A DNA stretch of 64,000 bases from Flavobacterium frigoris. Its GTDB lineage: Bacteria; Bacteroidota; Bacteroidia; Flavobacteriales; Flavobacteriaceae. Every line of letters begins with the position of its first letter. The stretch's first letter is position 1. The stretch covers positions 310,001 to 374,000 of the forward strand of contig NZ_FOFZ01000001.1 of assembly GCF_900111075.1 (NCBI RefSeq), read 5' to 3'. The notes below the pieces were generated by a model that had not been told where the DNA came from, made no database searches, and saw only the letters and a program-made list of their open reading frames with translations. Both the position numbers and the translations under genes were made by a program. Positions 1 through 7,580 of the stretch are shown in pieces.

Positions 1-1574
1 CGCAGCATGATAATTTGATTGATTTTTGGAATATCAATCCCTTCATTGAAAATATCAACTGTAAAAATGTAATCAAGCTTTTCATGTAAATTATCCGATT
101 CTAATCTTTCAATCGCTTTAGCTCTTTCTTCTTCAGAACTATCTCCTGTTAAGGCAATGGTTCTAAATCCTTTTAGATTTAATAAAGCGGAAAGTTCAAT
201 TGCTTCATTCTTTCGTGAACAAAAAATCAGACCTTTAGTTATGCCGTTATCGCTTCCGTAAAATTTTGCTTGTTCAATGATTCTGTTTACTCGTTCGTTA
301 GAAACTAGTAAGTTAAAAGTCGATTTGTTATCAATCTCATTATTGTTAATTAGTAAATCAGTGACTCCATAGTAGTGAAATGGACTAAGCATTTCTTCTT
401 CCATCGCTCTATTCAATCTGATTTCGTATGCAATATTGTGATCAAATAATCGAAATATATCATTGCCATCAGTTCTTTCAGGAGTTGCAGTCATTCCTAA
501 AAGAAACTGCGGTTCAAAATAGTCGATTAATTTTAAATAAGAGTCCGCACCAGATCGGTGAGTTTCGTCAATAATTATGTAATCAAAGTGATCTTTTGAG
601 AAGTTCTCAAGGTGTGTGGATTTTGAAATAGTTTGTATTGTTGAAAACACAAAATCACATTCTAATTCTCTTTTTTCACCAGAATATAATCCCATTGTTT
701 TATCCTTCCCGAAAACTCTTCGAAATGTTTTTAATGAATCTTTGGCAATGGTTAACCGATGAACTACAAATAATAATTTTTGTGGGTTAAAAGCTTTTGC
801 ATCGAAAGCCGATAAATAGGTTTTTCCTGTTCCGGTAGCAGAAATTATTAATGCTTTATTCTTTTTATCGTTTCTTAAGTTCTTTAAATTTCCCAATGCT
901 TCTATTTGCATTGCATTGGGAGTTATAGTAGTTTGGGATTCAATTAACGACTCTAATTTGTTGTTTTTATTTAGAAGAAATTGCTTTTGATATATTTCTT
1001 CATAAAGCAAAATATATTCTTCTGTTACAGGAGTTGCTTTTTCAAAATCGGATTTAAATTCATTGATTACTTTTTCAACAAGACCACTTTCATCTAACGC
1101 AGAGACTTTAATATTCCATTCTTTGTTAGTTGACAAGGCTTGAGCAGTTAAATTACTGCTACCAACAATTAGATTGTAATGCTCTTTATTTTTAAAGATG
1201 TATCCTTTTGCATGTGCATTTCCTGTTGTTGCAATTCTTAGGTCTATATTTTTGAATTGAGATAATCTTTTAAGCGCTTCAGGTTGCGTGAAGTTTAGAT
1301 ATTGAGAAACTAGAACTTTTCCTTTTATTTCACGTTTTTCTAGTTCTTGTAGTTTATTAATTATTGTAGCAACCCCACTTGTGGTAACAAATGCAACTGA
1401 GATGTAAAACTGGTTGCAATTTTCAAGTTCATGAAGTATTGATGACAGAACTTTTTTTGGTGGATTTTTTTGATTGACGAGCAACTCAGGTTGATACGCT
1501 ATGTTAGATAAAATATTTTTATCTACATAACCTGTTTGTAAACTTGAATTGAAAATTGCAGCTAACTTATCCAT
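1..1574 (-). CDS. PLD-domain SF2 (DEAD/DEAH) helicase, partial at window edge
   Basis: The frame is open from an ATG at 1574 down to base 3 with no stop, so the C-terminus lies outside the window. The N-terminal ~170 residues form a phospholipase D-like domain with the HAKGYIF...GSSNLT signature, an HxK active-site half. An SF2 helicase core follows: Walker A SATGTGKT, DEAH-like box IIDETHR, motif III GMTATPERTDG and motif VI region VDIFNEGIDIPKINQII. This order (PLD, then helicase, then usually a DUF3427 tail) is found in standalone restriction-like helicases. The start overlaps the end of the upstream NUDIX gene by 8 bp, so the two are probably co-translated. A nucleic-acid cleaving or remodelling role, possibly in defence, is inferred. 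The family is clear but the biological substrate is not. Confidence 0.85.
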   Translation of the reverse strand, partial: MDKLAAIFNSSLQTGYVDKNILSNIAYQPELLVNQKNPPKKVLSSILHELENCNQFYISVAFVTTSGVATIINKLQELEKREIKGKVLVSQYLNFTQPEALKRLSQFKNIDLRIATTGNAHAKGYIFKNKEHYNLIVGSSNLTAQALSTNKEWNIKVSALDESGLVEKVINEFKSDFEKATPVTEEYILLYEEIYQKQFLLNKNNKLESLIESQTTITPNAMQIEALGNLKNLRNDKKNKALIISATGTGKTYLSAFDAKAFNPQKLLFVVHRLTIAKDSLKTFRRVFGKDKTMGLYSGEKRELECDFVFSTIQTISKSTHLENFSKDHFDYIIIDETHRSGADSYLKLIDYFEPQFLLGMTATPERTDGNDIFRLFDHNIAYEIRLNRAMEEEMLSPFHYYGVTDLLINNNEIDNKSTFNLLVSNERVNRIIEQAKFYGSDNGITKGLIFCSRKNEAIELSALLNLKGFRTIALTGDSSEEERAKAIERLESDNLHEKLDYIFTVDIFNEGIDIPKINQIIML

Positions 1575-1962
1575 TCATTATTAATTTATTTACTATCGGA
1601 ATATCAGCCGCCGCCCAATCAAGTTTTTTAAGTTCTGATAGAGTTAACCATTCTTGTGCTATATGTTCATTAAGTGTGAGTTCTTTTGTTTGAACTTCAC
1701 AAATATAACTGTGCATCGTCAATTCAAAATCAGGATATTCATGCGCAACAGTTAGAAATAATTCCTGGATGTCTGTTGTGATATTTAACTCTTCAAATAA
1801 TTCTCGTTTTAAAGCATCTTTTTGTGTTTCGCCTTGTTCAATTTTCCCACCTGGAAATTCAAACTTCTCAGAGATATATGAGAGTTTGTTTTTAGGTCTT
1901 TGAACACATAAAATTTTATTATCAAAATATATTATTGCAGCTACTACCTCAATTTTTTTCAT
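1567..1962 (-). CDS. NUDIX hydrolase, MutT/(d)NTP pyrophosphohydrolase type
   Basis: 131-residue single-domain NUDIX protein, predicted to hydrolyse nucleoside diphosphate-linked substrates, probably (d)NTPs. The Nudix box spans about residues 39-61: G39, E45, then R53-E54-L-F-E57-E58. The usual glycine near its end is N60. The preceding FEFPGGKIE segment is typical of MutT/NudG-like pyrophosphohydrolases. Its stop codon overlaps the ATG of the PLD-helicase gene, so the two form a tight operon. A house-cleaning role and a role in the helicase system (for example modified-nucleotide handling) are both possible, and the sequence cannot separate them. Confidence 0.85.
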   Translation of the reverse strand: MKKIEVVAAIIYFDNKILCVQRPKNKLSYISEKFEFPGGKIEQGETQKDALKRELFEELNITTDIQELFLTVAHEYPDFELTMHSYICEVQTKELTLNEHIAQEWLTLSELKKLDWAAADIPIVNKLIMNG

Positions 1963-2340
1963 TCTTAACCTCTGTTTTACTCTGAATAATTACCCTTTAG
2001 TATTTTTACAATGTTTCGTCTACTTTTTACTGTTAAATTGCGTTTTCAGGTTTCCTCAAATATAACTAAACGGAAAAGTAAAAAAGTCCAATATATTGAA
2101 CAATTTATCAACAAATTAAGTTGTTTTTATTAAATACATGTGATATAGTTCTCATGAACTCAAATCCCCTAGCCCTGACCGCAGTGGAACTCCTTATGCA
2201 AGGGCCTTGTATTTTTTTCTTTGGGCAAAAGAGCGACCGGAGGAAGCTCCTTTTTGGCCGTAGAAAAAAACAAGGGCATCAATAAGAGTGGAGCGTAGGG
2301 CAGGATAAAGCTCCTTGATATAAAATAGGCTTTGGATTAA
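1963..2340. repeat. Gene-free stretch with a flavobacterial palindromic intergenic repeat (about 2166-2330)
   Basis: No plausible coding frame. From about 2166 to 2330 there is an imperfect inverted element. Its left side reads CTAGCCCTGACCGCAGTGG followed by CCTTGTATTTTTTTC. Its right side reads GAAAAAAACAAGGGC followed by AGAGTGGAGCGTAGGGCAGG. The paired CCTTG-T-run and A-run-CAAGG arms and the outer AGCCCT/AGGGC edges resemble the dispersed palindromic intergenic elements of Flavobacterium genomes. It is probably a non-coding repeat. The rest of the stretch is plain AT-rich spacer. Confidence 0.5.
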
Positions 2341-2374
2341 AAATGAAAAAGACCATCGTTACCGACGGTCTCTT
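2341..2374 (-). terminator. Intrinsic terminator of the ~255-nt RNA
   Basis: Hairpin with stem GACCATCG/CGACGGTC (one mismatch) and loop TTAC at 2351-2370. On the minus strand it is followed by a U-run (plus-strand A-run 2346-2350). Its loop and loop-proximal stem match those of the terminator at 2704-2736. Confidence 0.65.
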
Positions 2375-2599
2375 TCTTCAGGATAGCTGTTTAACCAAAA
2401 CCAATTTGAACAGCAGCTACCCTAAAGGGGGCAAAAGCGTTTGAGATAAACTTTGGCGGGAAACTTCGCTGGCTTCATAAACAGCTGTTGCAGTCAAGAA
2501 CAGCGTTGCCCAGGAATTCAGTATTGAAACTTCCCTTAACGAACACACTTTTTCGAGGTGCTGTTTCCAAAGTTTTATTTTTATGGCTGTAATTTAAGT
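2345..2599 (-). ncRNA. Candidate structured small RNA, about 255 nt
   Basis: No coding frame. Read on the minus strand, the segment starts about 7 nt after a TAGGTTTG (-7) box at 2606-2613 and ends in a hairpin plus U-run at 2341-2374. Complementary segments are visible: AAACTTTGG near the 5' end pairs with CCAAAGTTT about 140 nt later, and TAGCTGCTGTT pairs with AACAGCTA (3-nt bulge) just before the terminator. It does not look like RNase P RNA, tmRNA or SRP RNA. A 6S-type or flavobacterial regulatory RNA is possible. Promoter, structure and terminator together support a transcript, but the family is not recognised. Confidence 0.45.
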
Positions 2600-2605
2600 G
2601 CTAAG

Positions 2606-2649
2606 CAAACCTATCACTCTTTATTTGTTTTTGCTTACGGGTTTCCGTA
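2606..2649 (-). promoter_or_regulatory. Dyad-controlled promoter of the ~255-nt RNA
   Basis: The minus strand carries TAGGTTTG (2606-2613), a match to the Bacteroidota -7 consensus TAnnTTTG. There is no TTG at the expected -33 position. Instead a perfect dyad TACGG-GTTT-CCGTA occupies 2636-2649, leaving 22 nt to the -7 box. Placement at about -37 to -50 fits a class II activator site. The N4-spaced 5-bp half-sites suggest a NarL/LuxR-type dimer, which is inference. Confidence 0.5.
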
Positions 2650-2703
2650 CTGGGAAGTTATTTTTTGGCAATTGGGTTTCAAAAAGGAACGAAACGACGG
2701 TAA

Positions 2704-2736
2704 CAAAAAAGGCTATCGTTACCGATAGCCCTTTTT
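2704..2736 (-). terminator. Intrinsic terminator of the ~100-nt RNA
   Basis: Perfect 8-bp stem GGCTATCG/CGATAGCC with loop TTAC at 2711-2730, flanked by an A-run (2705-2710) and a T-run (2732-2737). It can therefore end transcription on either strand. The nearest identifiable transcript is on the minus strand. Confidence 0.7.
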
Positions 2737-2804
2737 TCGCTTTACATATAAATCCAAAAAACCTACAAGAATAATGAACGCTGTAAAGCAATACCCTTTG
2801 TTAT
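2704..2804 (-). ncRNA. Candidate small RNA, about 100 nt
   Basis: Predicted minus-strand transcript from just downstream of a TATGTTTG box (2811-2818) to the strong terminator at 2704-2736. It has no convincing coding frame. A TTTACAG...CTTTAC-like complementarity is visible inside. It sits immediately upstream of the ~255-nt RNA on the same strand, with the same promoter layout and a related terminator, so the two look like paralogous or co-regulated RNAs. Boundaries are approximate. Confidence 0.4.
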
Positions 2805-2810
2805 TCATGA

Positions 2811-2854
2811 CAAACATACGAGACGTTATTGAGCTTTCCTTACGGTTTCCCGTA
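2811..2854 (-). promoter_or_regulatory. Dyad-controlled promoter of the ~100-nt RNA
   Basis: The minus-strand -7 box TATGTTTG lies at 2811-2818. The dyad TTACGG-TTTC-CCGTAA is at 2840-2855, with its TACGG-N4-CCGTA core at 2841-2854. The gap between box and core is 22 nt, identical to the neighbouring promoter at 2606-2649. There is no -33 TTG element. Confidence 0.5.
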
Positions 2855-3157
2855 AAAGGGTGTTTTTTTTAAAAATATATATATATTGGATTACTTAAAT
2901 CTACAATAGTACGTATCTGAATTGTAAAGTAACGGCTATTAATTAAGCTGTACAATACCCACTTTTAGTGATATTTTGGATACGAGGTATTTTTATAAAT
3001 CATCTGAAACAAAAAGGAGTGGAATAGTTTTCTGGAAAACTTAAGTTAAAGGCTGTGGTGTAATGCTCGTCCTTTTTAGGCTTGTTATAAAAGATTTCGA
3101 GATTAATAACGGTAATAAAGTAGCGGCCGGTTCTAACGGATATTAACTCGAGTTGCG

Positions 3158-3682
3158 TTAATAGGTGACGAACCATTTGTAATTGATCATCGCCCAACCT
3201 TCATAATTTTCCTCCTTATTTACGATTGGATATTCATGTTTCCAGCCGTCAACGAGTAAGCTTCCATCTTTTTCGATTGTATAGGATTGAATAGGTTTCT
3301 CTACGGTATCATTTTGAAGAAATTGAATATTTTCTTTTGTCAAATTACATCGTGAACAATCAATAATGCTTCCATCATTAAAATAGGCACGCAAACCTCC
3401 ATTTGAGTAGTACAAATAGCGTAGTTTTCTGTTTTTAGATTTGTCGGAGTTTTTTGTGACTGCTGCTGTGATTGGAGTAGCGTTATCAGTGGCTTGTTGA
3501 CCTAAACCAACTGGAGTGGTATCGGCTTTCTCTGTAGCGAGTCTCTTTTCTCTTAACTCTATCTCTTTTTCTTTCAGTTGTAATTCCTTAGTCTTAAGTA
3601 TTAATTCTTGTTGTTTTTCTTTATTATTATTGCAGCCAAGAAGGGTTACAGCCAGCACGAAAGTTAGTATTGATTTTGTCAT
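3158..3682 (-). CDS. Hypothetical lipoprotein with charged coiled coil
   Basis: 174 residues. The N-terminus is a lipoprotein signal with lipobox LLGC (C17). A highly charged K/E-rich segment at about residues 20-52 is probably a coiled coil. A Ser/Thr/Ala-rich linker and a C-terminal domain of about 80 residues follow, with a CSRC pair and alternating hydrophobic/polar strands. Likely anchored in the periplasm or on the outer membrane. No family was recognised. The gene stands alone next to the small-RNA region and about 490 bp from the next gene. Confidence 0.75.
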   Translation of the reverse strand: MTKSILTFVLAVTLLGCNNNKEKQQELILKTKELQLKEKEIELREKRLATEKADTTPVGLGQQATDNATPITAAVTKNSDKSKNRKLRYLYYSNGGLRAYFNDGSIIDCSRCNLTKENIQFLQNDTVEKPIQSYTIEKDGSLLVDGWKHEYPIVNKEENYEGWAMINYKWFVTY

Positions 3683-4171
3683 TATTTTGATCTAAAAGTT
3701 CTTAATATTATTTCAATTGTTTTACATCGACCATAAAGCGGCTCTGATTGATCCAAGAGTTAGTGTTGTGCGGGAATTAACGAGGTAGTTTTATATCTAG
3801 CAAGGTATTGATTATTTAATCAACAATAGTAGCTGCTTTGGCTGCAGGGTATTTGCTGTTAAAAAATTATAGTACCTGTTTTTGTAACAGTAATTTTTTT
3901 GGCCACGAATTTCACGCGAATACATTATCAGTTTGAACAAAATTAGGGATCACTTTTTTTTAATTTTTTCTGGAAAGTTAAAAGCGAATGCGATGCTTTA
4001 GCTGTTTTTTCAGCATTTCATGTACTTCAGCATTTTCTTTTTTTAAATAAATTAATTTGCTAAAAGGGAATCAATTGTTTTTGTTTAACTTTGCACCGTA
4101 ATTGTTAAACAATAAATTTCTTGTAAATAAATTAGTGGATTCACTTGAAAATAAATTTAAAAAGTAAAAGC
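3683..4171. other. Intergenic spacer of about 490 bp
   Basis: No gene is supported. Around 3900-3925 a short GGCCACGAATTTCACGCGAA segment resembles the flavobacterial dispersed repeat family of the form CCACGAATTTCACGAATT. It is a single degenerate copy. A promoter box for the following gene lies at 4086-4093. The remainder is AT-rich without visible structure. Confidence 0.4.
4086..4093 (+). promoter_or_regulatory. -7 promoter box TAACTTTG
   Basis: Matches TAnnTTTG about 80 bp before the ATG at 4172. No well-spaced TTG at -33 is obvious, so confidence is moderate. Confidence 0.4.
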
Positions 4172-4570
4172 ATGAAAAGTAAAAGACCCGATAATGTTGT
4201 GTATTCAGATGATGAAGGATTTAATGCAAATATATTGCCTTATGCTACAAATGTAGGTGCGCCAGTAATTAGAATGGACGATGTTGTTTCTTGGAAAAGT
4301 AGAGGCATTAGTAATGTAAACAAAGAGTTTGAAAATAAGTTTAACGAACTAAGAACGCAATATCAAAATCTAATGGAAGAATACGAATGGAACGAATTAG
4401 TTTATAATTCTAAATTTTCATTTGAGCCCGTTATTGGCGAAATCTATCATTTATATCGAGATGCGGCAGGGGTAAATTTTCTTTCGCTGATAGGACCGCA
4501 AGAGTGGAATAAGGAGCACATTGGTACTTTTAAACTAAACAGTGATAAAAAGTGGATATTACTTAATTAA
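4172..4570 (+). CDS. DUF2452 family protein
   Basis: Small soluble protein of 132 residues from the ATG at 4172. The longer frame from a TTG at 4145 adds nine Lys-rich residues and is less likely. The sequence begins MKSKRPDNVVY, contains YATNVGAPVI and continues to FSFEPVIGEIYHLY and FLSLIGPQEWNKEHIGTFKL. This is the pattern of DUF2452 proteins, whose function is unknown. A short helical, charged middle (about residues 45-75) links the two conserved parts. The gene is alone and convergent with the tRNA-Asn gene. Confidence 0.85.
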   Translation: MKSKRPDNVVYSDDEGFNANILPYATNVGAPVIRMDDVVSWKSRGISNVNKEFENKFNELRTQYQNLMEEYEWNELVYNSKFSFEPVIGEIYHLYRDAAGVNFLSLIGPQEWNKEHIGTFKLNSDKKWILLN

Positions 4571-4672
4571 AAAGGCATCGTTAAACGGGGTATTTTTAAT
4601 TGTCTAGAGGTTTTCGACTTGATCCGGTTTTCGTTATGATCTGAGCTAGGATTGATCTCCATTTACTTTAAT

Positions 4673-4706
4673 ACAAAAAAAAGCCTTTACATTGCTGTAA
4701 AGGCTT
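4673..4706 (-). terminator. Terminator between DUF2452 gene and tRNA-Asn
   Basis: 11-bp stem AAGCCTTTACA/TGTAAAGGCTT with a 4-nt loop at 4681-4706 and an A-run at 4673-4680. On the minus strand it terminates the tRNA transcript. It may also stop the convergent DUF2452 transcript. Confidence 0.8.
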
Positions 4707-4717
4707 TCTGCTTTTCG

Positions 4718-4791
4718 CTCCCTCTCTTGGGCTCGAACCAAGGACCCTCTGATTAACAGTCAGATGCTCTAACCAACTGAGCTAAGAAGGA
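4718..4791 (-). tRNA. tRNA-Asn (anticodon GTT)
   Basis: The minus strand folds into a complete cloverleaf. The 7-bp acceptor stem is TCCTTCT/AGAGGGA with a G discriminator. The D arm contains AGCTCAGTTGGTTAGAGC. The anticodon arm is TCTGA-CTGTTAA-TCAGA, giving anticodon GTT. The T arm is CTTGG-TTCGAGC-CCAAG. CCA is not encoded. The terminator hairpin follows 12 nt later. Confidence 0.95.
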
Positions 4792-4894
4792 AACTGAGCG
4801 ATAAAACGTAACGTGTGTTACAGTTGTAAAGCGGTGCAAAGATAGGCTATCATTTGATTTGTGCAAACAAAAATTAAACTTTTTTTATTTTTTT

Positions 4895-6238
4895 TTACTT
4901 CCCTACAATTGCTTTGTAAATATCGTTTCCGTTAGCAAATAACAACAGCGTTATAAGTAATACAAAACCAACCATTTGTGCGTTTTCAAGGAACTTGTCA
5001 CTTGGTTTTTTACCGCTAACAATTTCATATAATAAAAACATTACATGACCTCCATCGAGTGCCGGAATAGGCAATAAGTTCATTACACCTAGCATAATTG
5101 ATAACAAAGCAGTAATAGTCCAGAACGTTTCCCAGCTCCAAGTGCTTGGAAAAATATCAAAAATAGCTTTAAAACCACCCACTTGTTTGTAGGCTCCTGT
5201 GCTTGGACTGAAAATCATTTTTAATTGTTTTCCATATCCTACCACTTGGTTTTTTCCTTTTATGATTCCTACAGGAATCGATTCTAAGAAACCGAATTCT
5301 TGTTTACTTACTTTGTAGTAGCCTAATTTTTCCATGGAAGCAATACTTAATCCGGCAAGGTTAACTCCTAACATTCCGTCGTTGTTTACCGTAACTTGTA
5401 TTTGTTCTTCTTTTTGATCGCGCAATACCGTTGCAGGAATTGTTTTTCCTTTGTTGTTTTCTAATATGGTTTTTGCCTGGTCCATGTATTTTGCAGCTTG
5501 ACCATTAAGGGTAACTACAACATCTTTGGCTTGTAATTCTTTATTGGTAGATTCGTCATTAATGGAACCAATGACAAACGGCCTTCTGATGTCCAGTAAG
5601 GTTCCTTTTTCAAATTTTGACAATTGATCAATAAAATCAATAGGCATTTTTATGGTTTGTTGGATTCCGTTTCTTTCGATAAGAATTTCTTTTCCTAAAA
5701 CAACTTTCATGTTGATATCATTGTCGAACTTCATGATTTTTGTGCCGTCAACCGAAATGATTTTATCACCCGTTTTGAAACCGGCGTTGATCATGGCTTG
5801 ATTTTCAATCAACAGACCGTCTTTCATATCTGCATTGGCAATATAAGTATCGCCATAAGCAAAGGCCATCCCAATATAGATGATGAAGGCCAAAATGAAG
5901 TTAACAGTTACTCCACCTAGCATGATAATCAAACGTTGGTAAGCTGGCTTAGAACGAAATTCCCAAGGTTGTGGTGGCAATGCCATTTGTTCCTTGTCCA
6001 TACTCTCGTCAATCATCCCCGAGATTTTCACATATCCACCTAGCGGTAACCAACCAATACCGTATTCAGTTTCTCCAATTTTCTTTTTTATAAGGGAGTA
6101 TTTAACGTCAAAAAACAAATAGAATTTTTCGACTCTGGTTTTAAACAATTTAGCAGGAATGAAATGTCCTAATTCGTGTAGTATTATTAATAATGACAAA
6201 CTCATTAAAAATTGCGAAAGCTTGATAAATATATCCAT
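4895..6238 (-). CDS. rseP: RIP metalloprotease RseP (site-2 protease)
   Basis: 447-residue inner-membrane zinc protease that cleaves transmembrane substrates such as anti-sigma factors after a first cut. The HELGH zinc motif is at residues 21-25 in the first membrane helix. A GGVTVNF membrane loop follows near residue 108, then two PDZ-like regions (about 125-200 and 205-290). The third zinc ligand lies in the LDG motif at 394-396, and the protein ends in a last membrane helix. Length and order match family M50B. It is transcribed alone toward the tRNA gene. Function is assigned by family and substrates in this organism are unknown. Confidence 0.95.
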   Translation of the reverse strand: MDIFIKLSQFLMSLSLLIILHELGHFIPAKLFKTRVEKFYLFFDVKYSLIKKKIGETEYGIGWLPLGGYVKISGMIDESMDKEQMALPPQPWEFRSKPAYQRLIIMLGGVTVNFILAFIIYIGMAFAYGDTYIANADMKDGLLIENQAMINAGFKTGDKIISVDGTKIMKFDNDINMKVVLGKEILIERNGIQQTIKMPIDFIDQLSKFEKGTLLDIRRPFVIGSINDESTNKELQAKDVVVTLNGQAAKYMDQAKTILENNKGKTIPATVLRDQKEEQIQVTVNNDGMLGVNLAGLSIASMEKLGYYKVSKQEFGFLESIPVGIIKGKNQVVGYGKQLKMIFSPSTGAYKQVGGFKAIFDIFPSTWSWETFWTITALLSIMLGVMNLLPIPALDGGHVMFLLYEIVSGKKPSDKFLENAQMVGFVLLITLLLFANGNDIYKAIVGK

Positions 6239-6440
6239 TTTTTATTTTAGGTTCTTAATTGAATTGTACAAAAGTAGGGTTTTCTATTTTATTTTGAAAG
6301 CCTTATAATTAGGCTAGAATACAATTGCTCAGTCAACAATTATGCCATATGATTTTTTACTTTGGCGGATGTCATGTAACTTTACAATATCATAAATTAA
6401 GTGATTAAATTAGTAACTTTCATTTTATAAAATCAACCTT

Positions 6441-7511
6441 ATGTCACCACTATTATATACTCCTTTAGAAATAAAAAGCCTTACGCTTAAAAATAGAATT
6501 GCTATTTCGCCGATGTGTCAATATTCTGCCGTTGATGGCTTTGCCAATGATTGGCATTTGGTGCATTTGGGCAGTCGTGCTTCTGGCGGTGCAGGTTTAA
6601 TCATTCAGGAAGCTACCGCTGTTTCTCCAGAAGGAAGAATTTCTCCCGAAGATATGGGGATTTGGAAAGACGAACACATCGAGAAATTAGCAGCGATCAA
6701 TCGTTTTATCATCAGCCAGAATGCAGTTCCGGGAGTTCAATTGGCGCATGCCGGAAGGAAAGCAAGTAGTTCTTCTCCTTGGAATGGTCATAAAAAACTC
6801 GATGCTGCACAAGGCGGATGGGAGACCGTGGCGCCAAGTGCAATTCGGTATTCAGATACAGACACGCTGCCTGTCGCTTTAGACAACGCGGGTATCCAAA
6901 AGGTACTTGCAGATTTTAAGGCAGCCACGGTAAGATCTGTGAAAGCCGGTTTTCAAGTCATGGAAATTCATGCTGCTCATGGCTACTTATTGCATTCGTT
7001 TCTTTCGCCTTTATCGAATGAGCGAACGGATGAATATGGTGGAAGCTTCGACAACCGCATCCGATTGACTCTCGAAGTTGTGGATGCCGTACAATCAGAA
7101 TGGCCAAAAGACCTGCCGTTATTCGTAAGGATTTCAGCAAGTGACTGGGCTGAGGGTGGATGGGATATCGCCGAATCTGTTTTGCTTTCGAAAGTGCTAA
7201 AAGAAAAAGGAGTCGACTTGATCGACGTCTCTTCGGGAGCCTTAGTACCGTATCAAAAAATTCCGGTAGAACAAGGCTACCAAGTCCCTTTTGCCGAAAG
7301 GATAAAAGAAGAAAGCGGTATCATGACTGGAGCAGTGGGATTAATTACTGATGCCACTCAAGCGGAAGAAATTTTAGTGATGGGAAAAGCCGACTTAATT
7401 TTGTTTGGTCGGGAATCATTGAGAAACCCGAACTTGGGATTGACTTTTGCCTCAGAATTAGGTGTGGAGGTGCAATGGCCAAAACAGTACGAACGGGCGA
7501 AGCTAAAATAA
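6441..7511 (+). CDS. Old yellow enzyme, YqjM/NamA-like NADH:flavin oxidoreductase
   Basis: 356-residue FMN TIM-barrel ene-reductase that reduces activated C=C bonds with NAD(P)H. C26 in SPMCQYSA is the redox-tuning cysteine of the YqjM class. LAHAGRKAS, the substrate-binding histidines H177 and H180 in IHAAHGYLLHSFLSP, and the FMN-phosphate GRESLRNPNL near the C-terminus are all present. Length is normal. It is a single-gene unit. A decayed copy of part of this gene lies 2.3 kb downstream (9829-9962). Confidence 0.93.
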   Translation: MSPLLYTPLEIKSLTLKNRIAISPMCQYSAVDGFANDWHLVHLGSRASGGAGLIIQEATAVSPEGRISPEDMGIWKDEHIEKLAAINRFIISQNAVPGVQLAHAGRKASSSSPWNGHKKLDAAQGGWETVAPSAIRYSDTDTLPVALDNAGIQKVLADFKAATVRSVKAGFQVMEIHAAHGYLLHSFLSPLSNERTDEYGGSFDNRIRLTLEVVDAVQSEWPKDLPLFVRISASDWAEGGWDIAESVLLSKVLKEKGVDLIDVSSGALVPYQKIPVEQGYQVPFAERIKEESGIMTGAVGLITDATQAEEILVMGKADLILFGRESLRNPNLGLTFASELGVEVQWPKQYERAKLK

Positions 7512-7580
7512 TCCTCTTTTGGAGTGCGTTTGACTCCAAAAGGCATTATTTTAGAAAAGCAATAAACGCATTACCTGCGA

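Noticed and set aside
2341-2599. RNase P RNA, tmRNA or SRP RNA
   Set aside because: The universally conserved segments of these RNAs (for example GAAAGTCCGG of RNase P or a tRNA-like end of tmRNA) were not found.
3000-3197. 65-codon minus-strand ORF downstream of the lipoprotein gene
   Set aside because: Starts inside the lipoprotein gene in another frame, has no ribosome-binding context and no recognisable composition.
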